From Metallosphaera tengchongensis (lineage in GTDB: Archaea > Thermoproteota > Thermoprotei_A > Sulfolobales > Sulfolobaceae): a stretch of 64,000 nt of DNA. The notes beneath the pieces were generated by a model. The model was given only the letters and a program-made list of their open reading frames with translations. It ran no database searches and was not told the origin of the DNA. The translations under genes and the position numbers were made by a program. The stretch is taken from the NCBI RefSeq assembly GCF_013343295.1, contig NZ_CP049074.1:186001-250000 (forward strand). Direction: 5' to 3'. How positions within the stretch are numbered: position 1 is the stretch's first letter; the number at the start of each line of letters is the position of its first letter. Positions 52,418 to 62,575 of the stretch are shown here, piece by piece.

Positions 52418-52534
52418 AATCGTTTTTAAAGACATAATATTTAAAAATTTTTCCACATACATCAAGTTAGAATAATTGAGAATTAGGAAGATACATAAAT
52501 ATTATTGAAAATAATCCCTTTATAAAAGAACGGC

Positions 52535-52566
52535 AGACCTAGCCCTTTAGGACAGGGAGGAGGTCA
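52535..52566 (+). repeat. IS200/IS605-like end palindrome, copy with TATA-like flank
   Basis: GACCTAGCCCTTTAGGACAG followed by GGAGGAGGTCA; upstream TTTATAAAAGAACGGC is shared almost base for base with the copy at 58647. It lies in the 340-base gap before the DUF1286 gene, where nothing else is seen. Confidence 0.65.
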
Positions 52567-52757
52567 GATCTCTATTAAATGTTTCCTTGGGGTTGGTATT
52601 AACGACATCAGTAAAATTAATATTTCTAAGTATTTCAAGACCCAAAGTACCTGAGAAACGTACGAACAGCGATCCGATCTTAGGTTTGATTTCTTGCTTA
52701 AAATGTAAAGTCTGAATTCACAAAAATTATAAAACATAGTTGGTACAAAAGTCATTA

Positions 52758-53237
52758 ATGAAACTGTTAACTCATTACGTCTTCACTACGGGAGTTCTTA
52801 CCCTAATGTCGTCCCCGTTTCTAGGTTTCTACGACTCTCTTCTTGTCTCCTTCATAATAGCGTGGATCTCAAACAGCCTCATTGATAGGCTAGGTCATGA
52901 AGTTCGTTACGGTTACATAAGGAGAACCCCCAGAACCCATACCCTACTTAGAAGCCTTCCGTGGGGGATTTTACCATCTCTGCCCCTTTCCCTAATTCTT
53001 GGAGTCCCAATTATTGCCTTTTTAGGTATAGTTGCTGGACCATCACACCTTGTTTTGGACGTGCTCACTGAGAGGGGAATATACGTAAAAAGGAGAGGCA
53101 GGTGGGTAAGATACGCTCTAGCACATTTCGCCTACAACAATCCCCTGTTGAATGGTTTGTTTATCTTAATAGGTGCTGTATTCCTGTACATTGCAATGCT
53201 CATACAGTCCCAACCCTTGACCACCTTACTTTTTTGA
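52758..53237 (+). CDS. DUF1286 membrane protein
   Basis: The protein has 159 residues from MKLLTHYVFTTG. Four hydrophobic segments are visible. Polar residues are conserved: DRLGHEVRYGYIRRTPRTHT near residue 42 and GPSHLVLDVLTERGIYVKRR near residue 92. The pattern of H, D and R-x-T-H-T is reminiscent of the membrane metal-dependent hydrolase group (YdjM/DUF457). DUF1286 is a Sulfolobales family of unknown function. The start is favoured by an AATTATAAAAC box about 26 nt upstream rather than a start six codons earlier. Confidence 0.7.
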   Translation: MKLLTHYVFTTGVLTLMSSPFLGFYDSLLVSFIIAWISNSLIDRLGHEVRYGYIRRTPRTHTLLRSLPWGILPSLPLSLILGVPIIAFLGIVAGPSHLVLDVLTERGIYVKRRGRWVRYALAHFAYNNPLLNGLFILIGAVFLYIAMLIQSQPLTTLLF

Positions 53238-53327
53238 CTTAACTAAGTAAATGCACTAGGGATACTTCACGTCATACATGTAATCAGCTGAGTAAAAAAT
53301 ATAAATCGGTTTCCCAACTTGGTCTAC

Positions 53328-54893
53328 GTGAGTAACAAAAGAAACGTGTTCATAAGGGAAAGTTCTGGTCTTTTAAAACAAGTAACATTGTTGGACGCGA
53401 TAATGCTGAACGTTGGAAATATGTCAGCTGGTATTACACTCTTTGAGTCCATATCCCCTTACATCAATAGCTATCCTGGAGGCGTGTTGTGGTTAGCTTC
53501 AATCATAGGAATGATTTTCGCTTTCCCACAGCTCTTAGTTTACACTTACATGACTAGGAAGATGGGAAGGACCGGTGGTGATTATGTATGGATTAGCAGA
53601 AGCATAAACGGAGGGATCGGTGCAGTCATGGCCATATCACTAATGCTTGAGTCCGTTGCTTACTTCGCTTTAGTAGCTTTCTTCTCCGCATCGAGCATTA
53701 ACGCAGTGCTCTTTACCATAGGGAGCGTGGACAACTCACAACAGCTTGTTGGCCTATCAAATACGCTCTTCGTTAACCCCTATAATGGAGGGCTTACCTT
53801 GGAGCAAAAGGCCCTATTTTATGGGATAGCTGCAGGATTTTTCGTCCTGATCATACTCCTAAACATATTCAGGTCAAAATGGGGCTACTCCATAGTAAGC
53901 ATACTAGGGGTCTTTTCCCTTGCCTCTCTCGTCGTAGCCATGGTAGTGATAGGAGCTTCAGCTACCCACTTTGGGGCTTCAATTCAGCCATTTCTTAACT
54001 CTATTAATTCAAGCTTGATAACGACCTACCAGACGTCTCCTCACGTCACTTTTCCCTCTAACTTCAGTCTAGTTTCCACCATTTTGCTACTTCCACTATT
54101 TGCCCTATACACTTACCCATGGATGCAAGCTGGACCAGCAGTCTCCGCTGAGTTTAAACAGAGCGATAAGGTAGCAAAGTTCAACTTATTGTTCGCTCTC
54201 CTACTTACCGCAGCCCTGGTAACAGGGGCATTTTTGGAAATGGATGTTGTTGCAGGATATCAATTTAATTTCCAGGCCTATCCATATTTCATTTACAATT
54301 TCTGGACAGTTGCCATTGCCTTAGCTGGGAACCCAATCCTCCAATGGTTCATAGGCCTCGGAGCTATACTGTGGAATTTCTTCGTCCTTTCCTATGGCGT
54401 CATCGTCTTCTCAAGGTATATATTTGCTCTATCTTTCGACAGAATCTTACCGGAGAAGTTCGCTGAAGTTAACAAGTACGGATCCCCTATTTACGCTCAC
54501 GCCCTGGATCTAACTATTACGCTCCTCTTCCTACTAGTTCCTGTATTTTCTCTTAATGCGGCGCTAAGTTTATACGGAGCCACGATTCTTGGGTCCCTGT
54601 ACTTCCTTGTAGCAAGCGTGGCTGGAGCCCTGTACGGATTAAAGCAGAAAGTTAAATCCCTCTCAGTCGCAGGAATAATATCTTCAATTTACTTCGCGTT
54701 CTTAACCTATGAGGCTGCGACCAATCCCCTGTTTGGATTTACGACTGGGAACAACTCGGTAAACTTTACTACTCTACTCTTCGTCCTAGGAGTCATAGCT
54801 GTTGGCGTTGTTGTCTACTTGGCTTCTAAATATAACAATAAGAGAAAAGGTATTGATATCTCTCTAGTATTTAAGGAGATACCTCCAGAATAG
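53328..54893 (+). CDS. APC-family amino-acid permease, 521 aa
   Basis: The protein has about 521 residues and 12-13 membrane segments. [20 protein letters not shown] near residue 24 is the first helix with its APC glycine break. [20 protein letters not shown] near residue 74 is the conserved GGxY-like loop, and [18 protein letters not shown] near residue 268 the cytosolic loop. I chose the GTG at 53328, 26 nt after an AATATAAATC box; a TTG three codons upstream is the alternative. The substrate is unknown, and DUF1404 follows 33 bases on. Confidence 0.8.
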   Translation: MSNKRNVFIRESSGLLKQVTLLDAIMLNVGNMSAGITLFESISPYINSYPGGVLWLASIIGMIFAFPQLLVYTYMTRKMGRTGGDYVWISRSINGGIGAVMAISLMLESVAYFALVAFFSASSINAVLFTIGSVDNSQQLVGLSNTLFVNPYNGGLTLEQKALFYGIAAGFFVLIILLNIFRSKWGYSIVSILGVFSLASLVVAMVVIGASATHFGASIQPFLNSINSSLITTYQTSPHVTFPSNFSLVSTILLLPLFALYTYPWMQAGPAVSAEFKQSDKVAKFNLLFALLLTAALVTGAFLEMDVVAGYQFNFQAYPYFIYNFWTVAIALAGNPILQWFIGLGAILWNFFVLSYGVIVFSRYIFALSFDRILPEKFAEVNKYGSPIYAHALDLTITLLFLLVPVFSLNAALSLYGATILGSLYFLVASVAGALYGLKQKVKSLSVAGIISSIYFAFLTYEAATNPLFGFTTGNNSVNFTTLLFVLGVIAVGVVVYLASKYNNKRKGIDISLVFKEIPPE

Positions 54894-54926
54894 TTTTTTA
54901 AAAGCTAATTTACAAATATATTTTTT

Positions 54927-55478
54927 GTGAGATTTACCTACTTTAGATCTAGGAATTCCGTTATAGCGCTGATACTACTAATATTTTCCATAAATCCCTA
55001 CACAGAGTTAAAAGAATTCTCGTTGGAGCCTTTGTTCATGGCCACTCATTACCTCCTATTTATATCTGGGTTCCTGCTCATGGAGAGAAGAACTCTTCCA
55101 GGTTATCTCGTATCCCTTAGCATCGCGTTAGTAGGACTATGGCATGTTCCGCTATTATATGCCCTAGCAGCTTCGTCACCCGCATATAGAGCCATGAATG
55201 ATTTATCCTTATTTTCCGCTGGTATCCTTGGAGGAGGGGCTACGTCCAGATTATCGACAGCCGTGAAGCTTTTCCTTTTCATATTGTGGATGAGCGCTGA
55301 CAGCGTTCTATCAGTAATCCTGATCGTTGGATGGCCCCCGTATTCTGATGAGGTTTACCCTTTCTCGCCGTTCTCCATTAACCAGGAGCTCTCAACTGGG
55401 CTCGTTATGTTTGGGATAATGACAGTTATCTTTATTATCGTAATCCTTAAGTTCCTGAGGTCAATTTTTAAAATTTAA
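54927..55478 (+). CDS. DUF1404 membrane protein
   Basis: The protein has 183 residues with five or six membrane helices. THYLLFISGFLLMERRTLPG near residue 40 and VGLWHVPLLYALAA near residue 68 contain histidines in membrane segments, as in DUF1404 and in CtaG-like proteins that handle copper or heme. DUF1404 is known from Sulfolobales but not characterised. The start is a GTG. It follows the permease by 33 bases and may be cotranscribed. Confidence 0.62.
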   Translation: MRFTYFRSRNSVIALILLIFSINPYTELKEFSLEPLFMATHYLLFISGFLLMERRTLPGYLVSLSIALVGLWHVPLLYALAASSPAYRAMNDLSLFSAGILGGGATSRLSTAVKLFLFILWMSADSVLSVILIVGWPPYSDEVYPFSPFSINQELSTGLVMFGIMTVIFIIVILKFLRSIFKI

Positions 55479-55528
55479 AAACAGGTTGAAAATAAGACTT
55501 TGCATGGAATAACAAGTCTTGAACTCTA

Positions 55529-56722
55529 TTAGTTTTCAGTCCTGAGCAGACCTTTTACACTGCTCTCGAACGAGATAGCACCAATCACGGTAGTTAAGAG
55601 ACTCATTAACACGATCTCTGCAAGGTCCATCTGATCAAAGATACCGGAAGAGAACGCTATAGACGAAATAACTAATCCCATCTCCCCTCTGGGTATCATA
55701 CCCAAAGAAGATGCTATCGCCTTTTTTGTGTCTTTATTATAAAAGTAAGCAAATGGAAAGATACCAAGGAATTTCAACCCTACAGCTATGAGAGTGATTA
55801 TAACTCCCTGAAACAATACCTGAAAAGATAGGAAGGAAAAGACGTCGGTTTCCGCCCCTATGGTTATGAAAAAAATGGAGCCAAAAATCCCTATCATTGC
55901 CGAAACCATACCCCGAATAATCTCAGCCTTTCTACTCTCAGCTATGGCCACACCTGCTATGAAGGCTGCTATCACTGGAGAAAAACCCAATGATATCATG
56001 ATAGTCACCAGTGCAAATAGAACCAATAGAGACAAGTCTACAACTAGGGATCCAGAGACCATTGAAACAAGCCTAGGTATAATGAAAACTGAGGCAAAGA
56101 AGATGATCAACCATGATATTACCACAGTAGCAATGATCTTAACAAGACCAAAGGCAGTGGATTGGGCTCCTCCTATAATAGCTAGGGAAACTGAAAGAAT
56201 TATAAAAGCTACGACATCATCTATGGCAGCTGCGGACATGGTTATCTTGATGTACCTTTCGTTCTCCAGCTTTTCCCCCGAAATTATTGAGGCCACAGCT
56301 GCTAAACTAGTGGCTGCGCTAGCTGCCCCCATGAGTATCGCTGTATTGAAAGAGACGTAGTTCAACATGTAAAAAAATACACCAAGGAAAGGAAGAATAG
56401 CACCAAAGGTTGCAGCTAGGACGGATAAAGCCCCTGAGGATCTCAAGGATCTGAACCCGTGTTCTAGACCCGCCGCAAATATCAGTAAGATTACTGAGAA
56501 TTGGGAGAAGAGGAGTAAGTAACTGTTTATTGTGAATATATTCAGGTTAAGCAATGAATTAAGAAATTCTCCCAAGGCAAAGGGACCGAGGATTAAACCT
56601 GTAATAAGTTCCATTATTATAGGAGGAATCCTGACCCTACTCCCTGAAATCTTGAGGGCTTGTGCAACAGTTACTAGTATAAATATCTCTAGCAAAGTCA
56701 AATAGACCTGATCCGATGACAT
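55529..56722 (-). CDS. CPA2-type cation/proton antiporter
   Basis: The protein has 397 residues and about 12 membrane helices. GSRVRIPPIIMELITGLILG near residue 27 and AAIDDVVAFIILS near residue 166 (the D-D pair of ion-binding helix 5) are typical of KefB/NapA antiporters. ASSLGMIPRGEMGLVISSIA near residue 336 is the RGE segment. There is no C-terminal nucleotide-binding RCK domain. It should exchange Na+ or K+ for H+, important for pH control in an acidophile. Confidence 0.85.
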   Translation of the reverse strand: MSSDQVYLTLLEIFILVTVAQALKISGSRVRIPPIIMELITGLILGPFALGEFLNSLLNLNIFTINSYLLLFSQFSVILLIFAAGLEHGFRSLRSSGALSVLAATFGAILPFLGVFFYMLNYVSFNTAILMGAASAATSLAAVASIISGEKLENERYIKITMSAAAIDDVVAFIILSVSLAIIGGAQSTAFGLVKIIATVVISWLIIFFASVFIIPRLVSMVSGSLVVDLSLLVLFALVTIMISLGFSPVIAAFIAGVAIAESRKAEIIRGMVSAMIGIFGSIFFITIGAETDVFSFLSFQVLFQGVIITLIAVGLKFLGIFPFAYFYNKDTKKAIASSLGMIPRGEMGLVISSIAFSSGIFDQMDLAEIVLMSLLTTVIGAISFESSVKGLLRTEN

Positions 56723-56766
56723 GACCCAACATTGACTTTTATAACTTTAAATGTTGATACAAATCC

Positions 56767-57801
56767 ATGTCTATTTTCGGAAAGAAAGATGAGAAGAACA
56801 TTTTGCATATAGACCACCTTAATCCCTTAATGAAAAGGGCGATCAAAACCCTGATAGACTCTGGAATTCCTGAGATTGCAAAGTTATACGGATTTAGATA
56901 CCTTTTCCCTAAAGTTGGTGAGCCTTTATTTATACCCTATGGCTTGCTTGATGATGATTATAAGGACACACATGAGGCCTTTGAGAGGATACTGGGCATA
57001 GTTGAGGAAAAGAGGGAACAGGGAATGAAGATTTACAAGGAGTGGTTTCCATCTGCAGAGGAAATAGATCATTACAGGTTCACATTCTACTCAACAGCGC
57101 AAGAGGGGAAAATGAGAGTAGGTTTAGCTGCCAATCCACTAGCCTCTCTTGAACAGGACGCCTTTAACTTGAAAGATATAGAGAGCTACATTCAAGGGAA
57201 AAAAATCCTAATATTGACCCCTGCACTAGCAGGACAGAGCGTTAACAGGGCATCTCCCCTATCTAAGTCTTCTAAGATAGAGCTTATTGATATAATAAGT
57301 AAAAGGGAAAATGAAATAATAGATTCATTTATCTGGCTGAACAAGACTTTTCACGAAAGATACGACAGAGATAAAGACTATGACGCAGAGCTAGGAAGAT
57401 CTTATATGAAGAGATTATTCTCGGTTATAAAGAAAACTATCTCTTCCAAGATAGTAGAGAAGCCCGGTGATGTAGAGGTTACTATACTACCACTTTTTAT
57501 ATACCCCAAAAATAAGTTAGTAGGGAACGTCTCCGTTATGGAGGCTTGGAATTCGAACTCTACTTACTCTGAGATATTAAGGCAAGGTAGATTTCATGAA
57601 ATCGAAGTTGGACCGATACTCTATAACGTTGAGTCAATCAACGAACTCGTGGAGAAGTATGCCTCCAACTCGGAAAAACTCATTCTAATAACTGATCAAA
57701 AAACACCACCCGTAGATAGGATAGAGCAATTCACATGGGCTAAGAGGTTCAGGGTAGAAAAGGACAGTGACTTCTTTAAAGTCATGACGCCTGCTGTATA
57801 A
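56767..57801 (+). CDS. Uncharacterised protein, 344 aa
   Basis: I do not recognise any family. The soluble protein opens with MSIFGKKDEKNILHIDHLNP and carries several well-ordered alpha/beta stretches, for example GKKILILTPALAGQSVNRA near residue 144 and KLILITDQKTPPVDRIEQF near residue 310. A central charged helical region spans residues 170-240. No membrane helix, cysteine cluster or nucleotide-binding loop is evident. The gene is divergent from the antiporter and overlaps the convergent DUF929 gene by 20 bases. Confidence 0.6.
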   Translation: MSIFGKKDEKNILHIDHLNPLMKRAIKTLIDSGIPEIAKLYGFRYLFPKVGEPLFIPYGLLDDDYKDTHEAFERILGIVEEKREQGMKIYKEWFPSAEEIDHYRFTFYSTAQEGKMRVGLAANPLASLEQDAFNLKDIESYIQGKKILILTPALAGQSVNRASPLSKSSKIELIDIISKRENEIIDSFIWLNKTFHERYDRDKDYDAELGRSYMKRLFSVIKKTISSKIVEKPGDVEVTILPLFIYPKNKLVGNVSVMEAWNSNSTYSEILRQGRFHEIEVGPILYNVESINELVEKYASNSEKLILITDQKTPPVDRIEQFTWAKRFRVEKDSDFFKVMTPAV

Positions 57802-58576
57802 CTTGAAGTAACTGTTGCGCGGTTACTTGGATCTGTGAAGGTACTGTTCCACTATTAATCTCACTAAGTATAACGCTGGGATCCGTACTTATGGAAACAG
57901 CGTCCTGAGGGGTGAACGAAGAGGGATAGCCTAGTAGGATCCAGGTCCCCCCAGGACCAGTTATAACTAAAGTGGTCACTAGGTGAGGTGTCTCAGAAGC
58001 AAAAGCTATTGGTGCCTGGGAACCATTAGGTAAGGCAACCAAAGTCCTATTCAGCTGGTATTCGCTAATCAGGTTAACTAACCAGTTTGGGGCTTCTTGG
58101 CTCAGTTCTTGGAGGCCTAACTGAACCCCCTTACCGTCCAGAGGTTGACCTGAGACAGTTTCATTCAAATATTGGTTATAAATATAATAGAAATGAAAAT
58201 CCAGATTGGAACTAGGGGTGAAGTTTTGAAAAATTAGACCTGGTATGGGATAACTAGATAGTCCTGGCTCGGTTAGGGAAGTGTGTGGTGTTACGCCAAC
58301 TACTCCATAGTGCTCAAGGGACACGTAGAGAGGCCACGACAGGGTAGCTCCGTAGGGGCAACCGTACCAACTTACGAAATAGACCTCCACCTTGCCTGAA
58401 CTGGCGTAATCTGTGGATGATACTTTTACGAGATTTGTGAAGGCACTTTGGGTCTGCTGAGATACGTCGGATGGTCTCATACTTAATGCTACAAATAGGA
58501 TAATTACTAGAGCAAGGGCAATGAAGGGAATGTATATTAACCTGCTCTCATTTTTTGAACCGCTCTTTTTAGGCAT
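57782..58576 (-). CDS. DUF929 membrane-anchored thioredoxin-like protein
   Basis: The protein has 264 residues. One N-terminal membrane helix (IYIPFIALALVIILFVALSM, residues 14-33) precedes an extracytoplasmic domain. VEVYFVSWYGCPYGATLSWP near residue 63 has a single cysteine where thioredoxins have CxxC, so redox exchange is doubtful. DUF929 is a Sulfolobales/archaeal family of unknown function. The 3' end overlaps the neighbouring unknown gene by 20 bases. It has its own promoter, with a palindrome of the IS200/IS605 family about 70 bases upstream. Confidence 0.7.
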   Translation of the reverse strand: MPKKSGSKNESRLIYIPFIALALVIILFVALSMRPSDVSQQTQSAFTNLVKVSSTDYASSGKVEVYFVSWYGCPYGATLSWPLYVSLEHYGVVGVTPHTSLTEPGLSSYPIPGLIFQNFTPSSNLDFHFYYIYNQYLNETVSGQPLDGKGVQLGLQELSQEAPNWLVNLISEYQLNRTLVALPNGSQAPIAFASETPHLVTTLVITGPGGTWILLGYPSSFTPQDAVSISTDPSVILSEINSGTVPSQIQVTAQQLLQVIQQAS

Positions 58577-58646
58577 TACTAGATCTTTGTTATAGAGTTT
58601 AAAAAGTGTTATTGCAATAAAAAGTTAACTTATTATAAAGAACGGC

Positions 58647-58680
58647 GAACCTCGCCCTTTGGGGCGGGGAGGAGGTCTGA
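58647..58680 (+). repeat. IS200/IS605-like end palindrome, best-preserved copy
   Basis: GAACCTCGCCCTTTGGGGCG followed by GGGAGGAGGTCTGA forms a near-perfect stem with GCCCC/GGGGC arms. The upstream flank is TTATTATAAAGAACGGC. It lies between the DUF929 promoter and the convergent-side gene at 58802. Confidence 0.7.
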
Positions 58681-58801
58681 GGTTTAACTTTCAGAGAGAT
58701 ATAGGTCATTAAAGTTGAAAATCCTACCCTATTTTCAGGCGAAGGGCTTAACAGCTACAGAGGCTAAGTGTGTTCTACGTAGGAGTACTTTTTGTGAATA
58801 T

Positions 58802-59401
58802 TCATTGAGTTTTTTTCATACAAACTCTTCCGCCTTTGAAAGAGGATATCTCGTCGCACTCAATCCTACTAACGTTGCTCAACTTCTCCAACGCTTTTCT
58901 TATGTGTAAATCCATAGAGATAAGTTTATACGCAGAAACAAGATACCATAGATTCCCTCTAATTTCTACTATAACTAGACGTGGGTCAATCTCGAGCAAC
59001 TTATCTAGCACGTTATACGTATTTCCCATCCCAGATACCCTAAACTCTTTGAACACTATGTTCCCTGAGACTTCCTCAAAGTCAAGTCCGTCAGAGTATA
59101 TGGTAACCAATGAGCCTGTCTTTAGAACTGCAGAAAATTCTCTGGGCTCTATCTCAATGTTATATTTTGTAATGTAGTTCAGCCATCTTTCTCTTTTCCT
59201 TCCCCTAAGCCTAGATCTCACTAGGCCTGAAATGCTCATTGAAGAAATTAGATCAGAAGGTGTGGCTGTAATGAAATCCTGATCCCTAAATATGGTTTGA
59301 CCTGAACACTTACTTTCAGATATTTTTCCAGAGCATACGTAAGAAAGCTCTGGAAGTGGCGGGAAAACTACATCTTCTGGAGACTCTATTTTCAGGTCCA
59401 C
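58802..59401 (-). CDS. Uncharacterised protein, 199 aa
   Basis: I do not recognise this protein. The 199 residues are soluble, with cysteines near residues 23, 32 (KCSGQTIF), 181 and 194 (GGRVCMKK) that might pair or bind metal. A basic segment, GLVRSRLRGRKRERWLNYIT, near residue 60 could contact nucleic acid. The C-terminal half alternates strands and helices (RLVIVEIRGNLWYLV). The start is a GTG. No cotranscribed neighbour is seen; the 298 bases upstream hold only promoter-like AT-rich sequence. Confidence 0.55.
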   Translation of the reverse strand: MDLKIESPEDVVFPPLPELSYVCSGKISESKCSGQTIFRDQDFITATPSDLISSMSISGLVRSRLRGRKRERWLNYITKYNIEIEPREFSAVLKTGSLVTIYSDGLDFEEVSGNIVFKEFRVSGMGNTYNVLDKLLEIDPRLVIVEIRGNLWYLVSAYKLISMDLHIRKALEKLSNVSRIECDEISSFKGGRVCMKKTQ

Positions 59402-59699
59402 AAATATAGAGACGTTGAACTCCCTATTTAATCTCGGTATTAATCGTGGGGAGATTCATTGAAGATTTATCCGAACTAAGTTTCTAGATTTACTCTGACA
59501 AAAGCTTAAGGATTCTAACTTCTCGTTTAGGTTAATGGCTGAGCTAAAAAGAGCCCATAGTTATTATTTATCCTTTATAAAATAAAATATGTATATAAAT
59601 CTTACTGGTTCAATCCCTTTAATGGGTATACGAAGAAAAAATGATATTATTGACTTGACAAAAAAACAATCTGATTTAAAAACTTCTAATCCACTTGAA

Positions 59700-61283
59700 T
59701 TAGAGCTCCTTAGTAATCTCCTCAGCCTTTACCTTTTGAGAGGGTCTCCAACCCATACCATATGCTATCGCAGATCCTATTACTGATACTACTAGATTGA
59801 TTCCTAAGGCCAATAGGGCTATATATAGAGGTCCAACAGGCGTAGCATATAGACTGGTCTTTATTACCCCGAACTTTGCGTTAGCTTCTATAACTAGAGC
59901 TAGAGAGGAGATTATTCCAATAGCCCATCCCGCAAGAGTTGCTTTTCCGTTTAACTTATTCGTATACAGACCGAGAAATATAGCCGGCAAGGTTTGCGTG
60001 ATTAGAATGCCACCAAGCAGTTGTAACTGAATAGCATAACTTGCTGGAACAAGAAATACAAAACCCAACGCTAAGAACTTGAACACTGTGGAAATAATCT
60101 TAGCAAGGTTGGCCTCAGTCCTTGGTTGCAATTGCTTGAACTCCTTGATCACGTTTCTAACTAACAGGTTAGCGACTCCTATAGCCATTATAGCAGCAGG
60201 GACTAGACCTCCAATGAAAATCGCCAGGTAAGCTAAACCTATAAACCAATCGGGCATCGTATAAGCTATCAAGGAAGGAACTACAAAGGTTCCTGCTCCC
60301 AGCTTTAGCACACTATTGAGCGCTGCGGGGACGGCATAGATCAGGACGCCGAATAGAGCTAACAGAGCCAAACCCACACCGTAGATGGGCAATAAGGACG
60401 TTCCTAACTTTAATTTCTCCTTGTCCTCGGAGCTCAACGAACCGTTTATTGCGTGTGGATAAAGATAAAGGGCAAACGCACTACCTAGCGATAACGAGAA
60501 GTAAGCGGGTATTAGCTTAGGGGAGAGGTAACCGTACAGGATAGAACCTTTCGCATGATTAAGTTCAAGATTAACTGTACCGGAATTATGTAGAGCGTTG
60601 GAGAAAGCAGTAGCGAAACCACCATAACTCAATGGGACAATAATAATGACAGCTAGTACAGTAATCCAGATCAGTATGTCCTTCATAACGCCTGTTAGAG
60701 CTGCACCTCTTAACCCACTCGTGAAAGTGAAAGCTGCCAACACTATGAAGGCGATAATCAAGGCGATGTCTGATACTGACTTTGATACAACTCCTGTAAC
60801 TCCTGCAATCATTGGTGCAAGGACTGCCTGCATTCCGACTATCTGTAAAGCGATGTATGGTAACTCAGCCACGACACCTGTAAGGGCGATCGCTATTGCT
60901 AACCATCTGCTATCGAACCTGTCCTTGACAAAGTCAGCTGCAGTGACGTAACCCTTGTTCCTTGAAACCGTCCACAATCTGGGCATAGTTAGAAGAGCTA
61001 TTCCAAAGGCCCACGCTACGTAGGGTACCGCGAAGAAGTATAGGGAGCCTACCGTAAGCATAGCAGATGGGACGGCGATGAAAGTATACGCAGTGTAAAG
61101 ATCCGCTCCCATCAAAAACCATACCAAAAGCCAACCTAGCTTTCTTCCCCCTAGTCCCCACTCGTCTATCCTAGATAGATCGCCCCTTCTCCACCTTGAA
61201 GCCCAAAAACCAAAAAATGCGAATATAGCGAAAAGAACTAAAAATACTGCTAAGGAAACTGCGTCTATATTCCCCAATGCCAT
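59700..61283 (-). CDS. Sodium:solute symporter (SSS) family transporter
   Basis: The protein has 527 residues with 13-14 membrane helices. [20 protein letters not shown] near residue 45 and [20 protein letters not shown] near residue 108 are the SSS signatures around helices 2-3. It resembles the monocarboxylate/acetate group (MctP/ActP-like). I chose the ATG at 61283, preceded by AGAGGTGA, which overlaps the stop of the small upstream gene. That gene encodes a DUF3311-like partner, the usual companion of these symporters. The substrate is probably a small organic acid. Confidence 0.85.
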   Translation of the reverse strand: MALGNIDAVSLAVFLVLFAIFAFFGFWASRWRRGDLSRIDEWGLGGRKLGWLLVWFLMGADLYTAYTFIAVPSAMLTVGSLYFFAVPYVAWAFGIALLTMPRLWTVSRNKGYVTAADFVKDRFDSRWLAIAIALTGVVAELPYIALQIVGMQAVLAPMIAGVTGVVSKSVSDIALIIAFIVLAAFTFTSGLRGAALTGVMKDILIWITVLAVIIIVPLSYGGFATAFSNALHNSGTVNLELNHAKGSILYGYLSPKLIPAYFSLSLGSAFALYLYPHAINGSLSSEDKEKLKLGTSLLPIYGVGLALLALFGVLIYAVPAALNSVLKLGAGTFVVPSLIAYTMPDWFIGLAYLAIFIGGLVPAAIMAIGVANLLVRNVIKEFKQLQPRTEANLAKIISTVFKFLALGFVFLVPASYAIQLQLLGGILITQTLPAIFLGLYTNKLNGKATLAGWAIGIISSLALVIEANAKFGVIKTSLYATPVGPLYIALLALGINLVVSVIGSAIAYGMGWRPSQKVKAEEITKEL

Positions 61284-61289
61284 CACAAC

Positions 61290-61496
61290 TCACCTCTTTC
61301 TAGAACCGTTTTCCTTTATTGCCAATGAGATACCTGCAAAAAGGATTGTTGAGACGAAGAGTAGAATTATTTGATATGAATAAAAATTAGTTAGCCCCCC
61401 TATGGATGGTGATGAATTATTAAAAAGCGGATAAATGGAGTAGAGTATTATATCGATCAGGAGGACAACGCCCATAGCTAGATAAAATTTACCCAT
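61290..61496 (-). CDS. DUF3311-like small membrane partner of the symporter
   Basis: The 68-residue protein has two membrane helices (about 4-22 and 40-59), a basic end (KENGSRKR) and a polar loop with NNSSPSIGG. Small DUF3311-type proteins precede SSS symporters in many genomes. The stop is six bases before the symporter start, and its end carries that gene's ribosome-binding site. Its role may be in stability or regulation of the symporter. Confidence 0.68.
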   Translation of the reverse strand: MGKFYLAMGVVLLIDIILYSIYPLFNNSSPSIGGLTNFYSYQIILLFVSTILFAGISLAIKENGSRKR

Positions 61497-61530
61497 TTTG
61501 TTCTCATCTATATATAACCGAAACTAACCT

Positions 61531-61579
61531 TATAAATTTTATAATATAATAAGAAACTATAACGATTGAACCCATAATA
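61531..61579 (+). repeat. 49-nt direct repeat, copy 1
   Basis: The segment starts TATAAATTTTATAATATAAT and continues to CCCATAATA. It recurs at 61736-61784 with one mismatch. It includes a TATA-like element of the symporter operon, which starts at 61496 on the minus strand. Confidence 0.8.
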
Positions 61580-61692
61580 TAAAGGGTCAATAATAATAAA
61601 AAGCTTTTTTAATTTATTCATCTATTGTAAGATAAAAACCGACCTGCAGTTATACTATTCTAAATCTCTATGTTTTACTACGTTCCAAGTAG

Positions 61693-61727
61693 CTGATCTC
61701 CTCCCCGCCCTAAAGGGCGACGTTTGC
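61693..61727 (-). repeat. IS200/IS605-like end palindrome between the direct repeats
   Basis: On the minus strand ACGTCGCCCTTTAGGGCG is followed by GGGAGGAGATCAG, with TTTATAAAAGAAAAGC before it. It lies within the 156 bases between the two 49-nt repeats. Confidence 0.68.
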
Positions 61728-61735
61728 TTTTCTTT

Positions 61736-61784
61736 TATAAATTTTATAATAAAATAAGAAACTATAACGATTGAACCCATAATA
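61736..61784 (+). repeat. 49-nt direct repeat, copy 2
   Basis: This is the second copy, with ATAATAAAATAAG where copy 1 has ATAATATAATAAG. After it the sequence runs to the gene at 61949 without a recognisable feature. Confidence 0.8.
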
Positions 61785-61948
61785 CAAATGACTAGACGAT
61801 ACTTCAACGTTAGTGATGGACATCGTAGGAATCTCTTGCTCAGTCATTCTTACAATTAACGAAAGTCTCTCCCTCTATGGAGATGATAAAAATTTCGGAA
61901 ATCTTGATAAGTCAATTTTATTTAACGCTTTAACAGCATTCAGAACCC

Positions 61949-62575
61949 ATGGCACTAGACATTGGGATATTTTTAGCTTCCTTAGCTATGGGCACTTTAG
62001 AGCTCTCAGAGGCTGGAGCAGTGTCTGCAATATATGCTGGGGCATACAAGTCGTGGTTACCTTATCTTTACGCAATAGTAGGTGTTACGGTAGTGCTATT
62101 TCCTACCTTCACAGTCGGTAGGCTCATTGAGTTACTCCCTATCCAATACGTGTTAATTGTAGGTGGGTTTATCCTAGCGTATTTCGGATATAGACTAATA
62201 AGGAGCGCAAGGAGATCCTTCAAAGGATTCAGAAAACATACCGAGGAAAGAGAGGGAATTGGAGTGGTATTGGTCATTTCTATGACAGAAGCTTTTGAGG
62301 ATTCGTTAGTTGCATTAGCTCTAATTCCTCAAAGTTACTACTCAACCCTCTTAGGGACCGGAATAGCCGTTGTTCTTGTATTAGCCCTCACTGCACTCTT
62401 AAAGAACAAGATCGCTAAGATAAGATTACCACATTTGAAGTTTGTCTTATCTTCCCTTCTCTTTTCCCTAGCTTCTTTATGGATCCTCGAGGTAGTCCTT
62501 AACGTCTCTGAAATCCTTATCGTCCCTCTCTTTTTGATCTTCGTAGGGGTGAATTATTGTATAATTAAACTCTAA
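61949..62575 (+). CDS. Integral membrane protein with two acidic repeats, 208 aa
   Basis: The protein has 208 residues and six membrane helices in two halves. The first half carries LELSEAGAVSAIYAG near residue 18 and the second MTEAFEDSLVALALIP near residue 111. Each has a pair of acidic residues in a hydrophobic helix. This two-fold arrangement resembles TMEM165/GDT1-like cation exchangers, but the exact E-x-G-D motif is not present, so I treat it as only a distant possibility. A basic loop (SARRSFKGFRKH) lies between the halves. It has no operon partner. Confidence 0.6.
   Translation: MALDIGIFLASLAMGTLELSEAGAVSAIYAGAYKSWLPYLYAIVGVTVVLFPTFTVGRLIELLPIQYVLIVGGFILAYFGYRLIRSARRSFKGFRKHTEEREGIGVVLVISMTEAFEDSLVALALIPQSYYSTLLGTGIAVVLVLALTALLKNKIAKIRLPHLKFVLSSLLFSLASLWILEVVLNVSEILIVPLFLIFVGVNYCIIKL

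Noticed and set aside
59589-59786. 65-codon plus frame at the end of the symporter gene
   Set aside because: Mostly antisense to the symporter end with no family features.
61813-62121. Plus frame ahead of the 208-residue membrane protein
   Set aside because: Overlaps it in another frame, and its second half is a shadow of the hydrophobic coding sequence.
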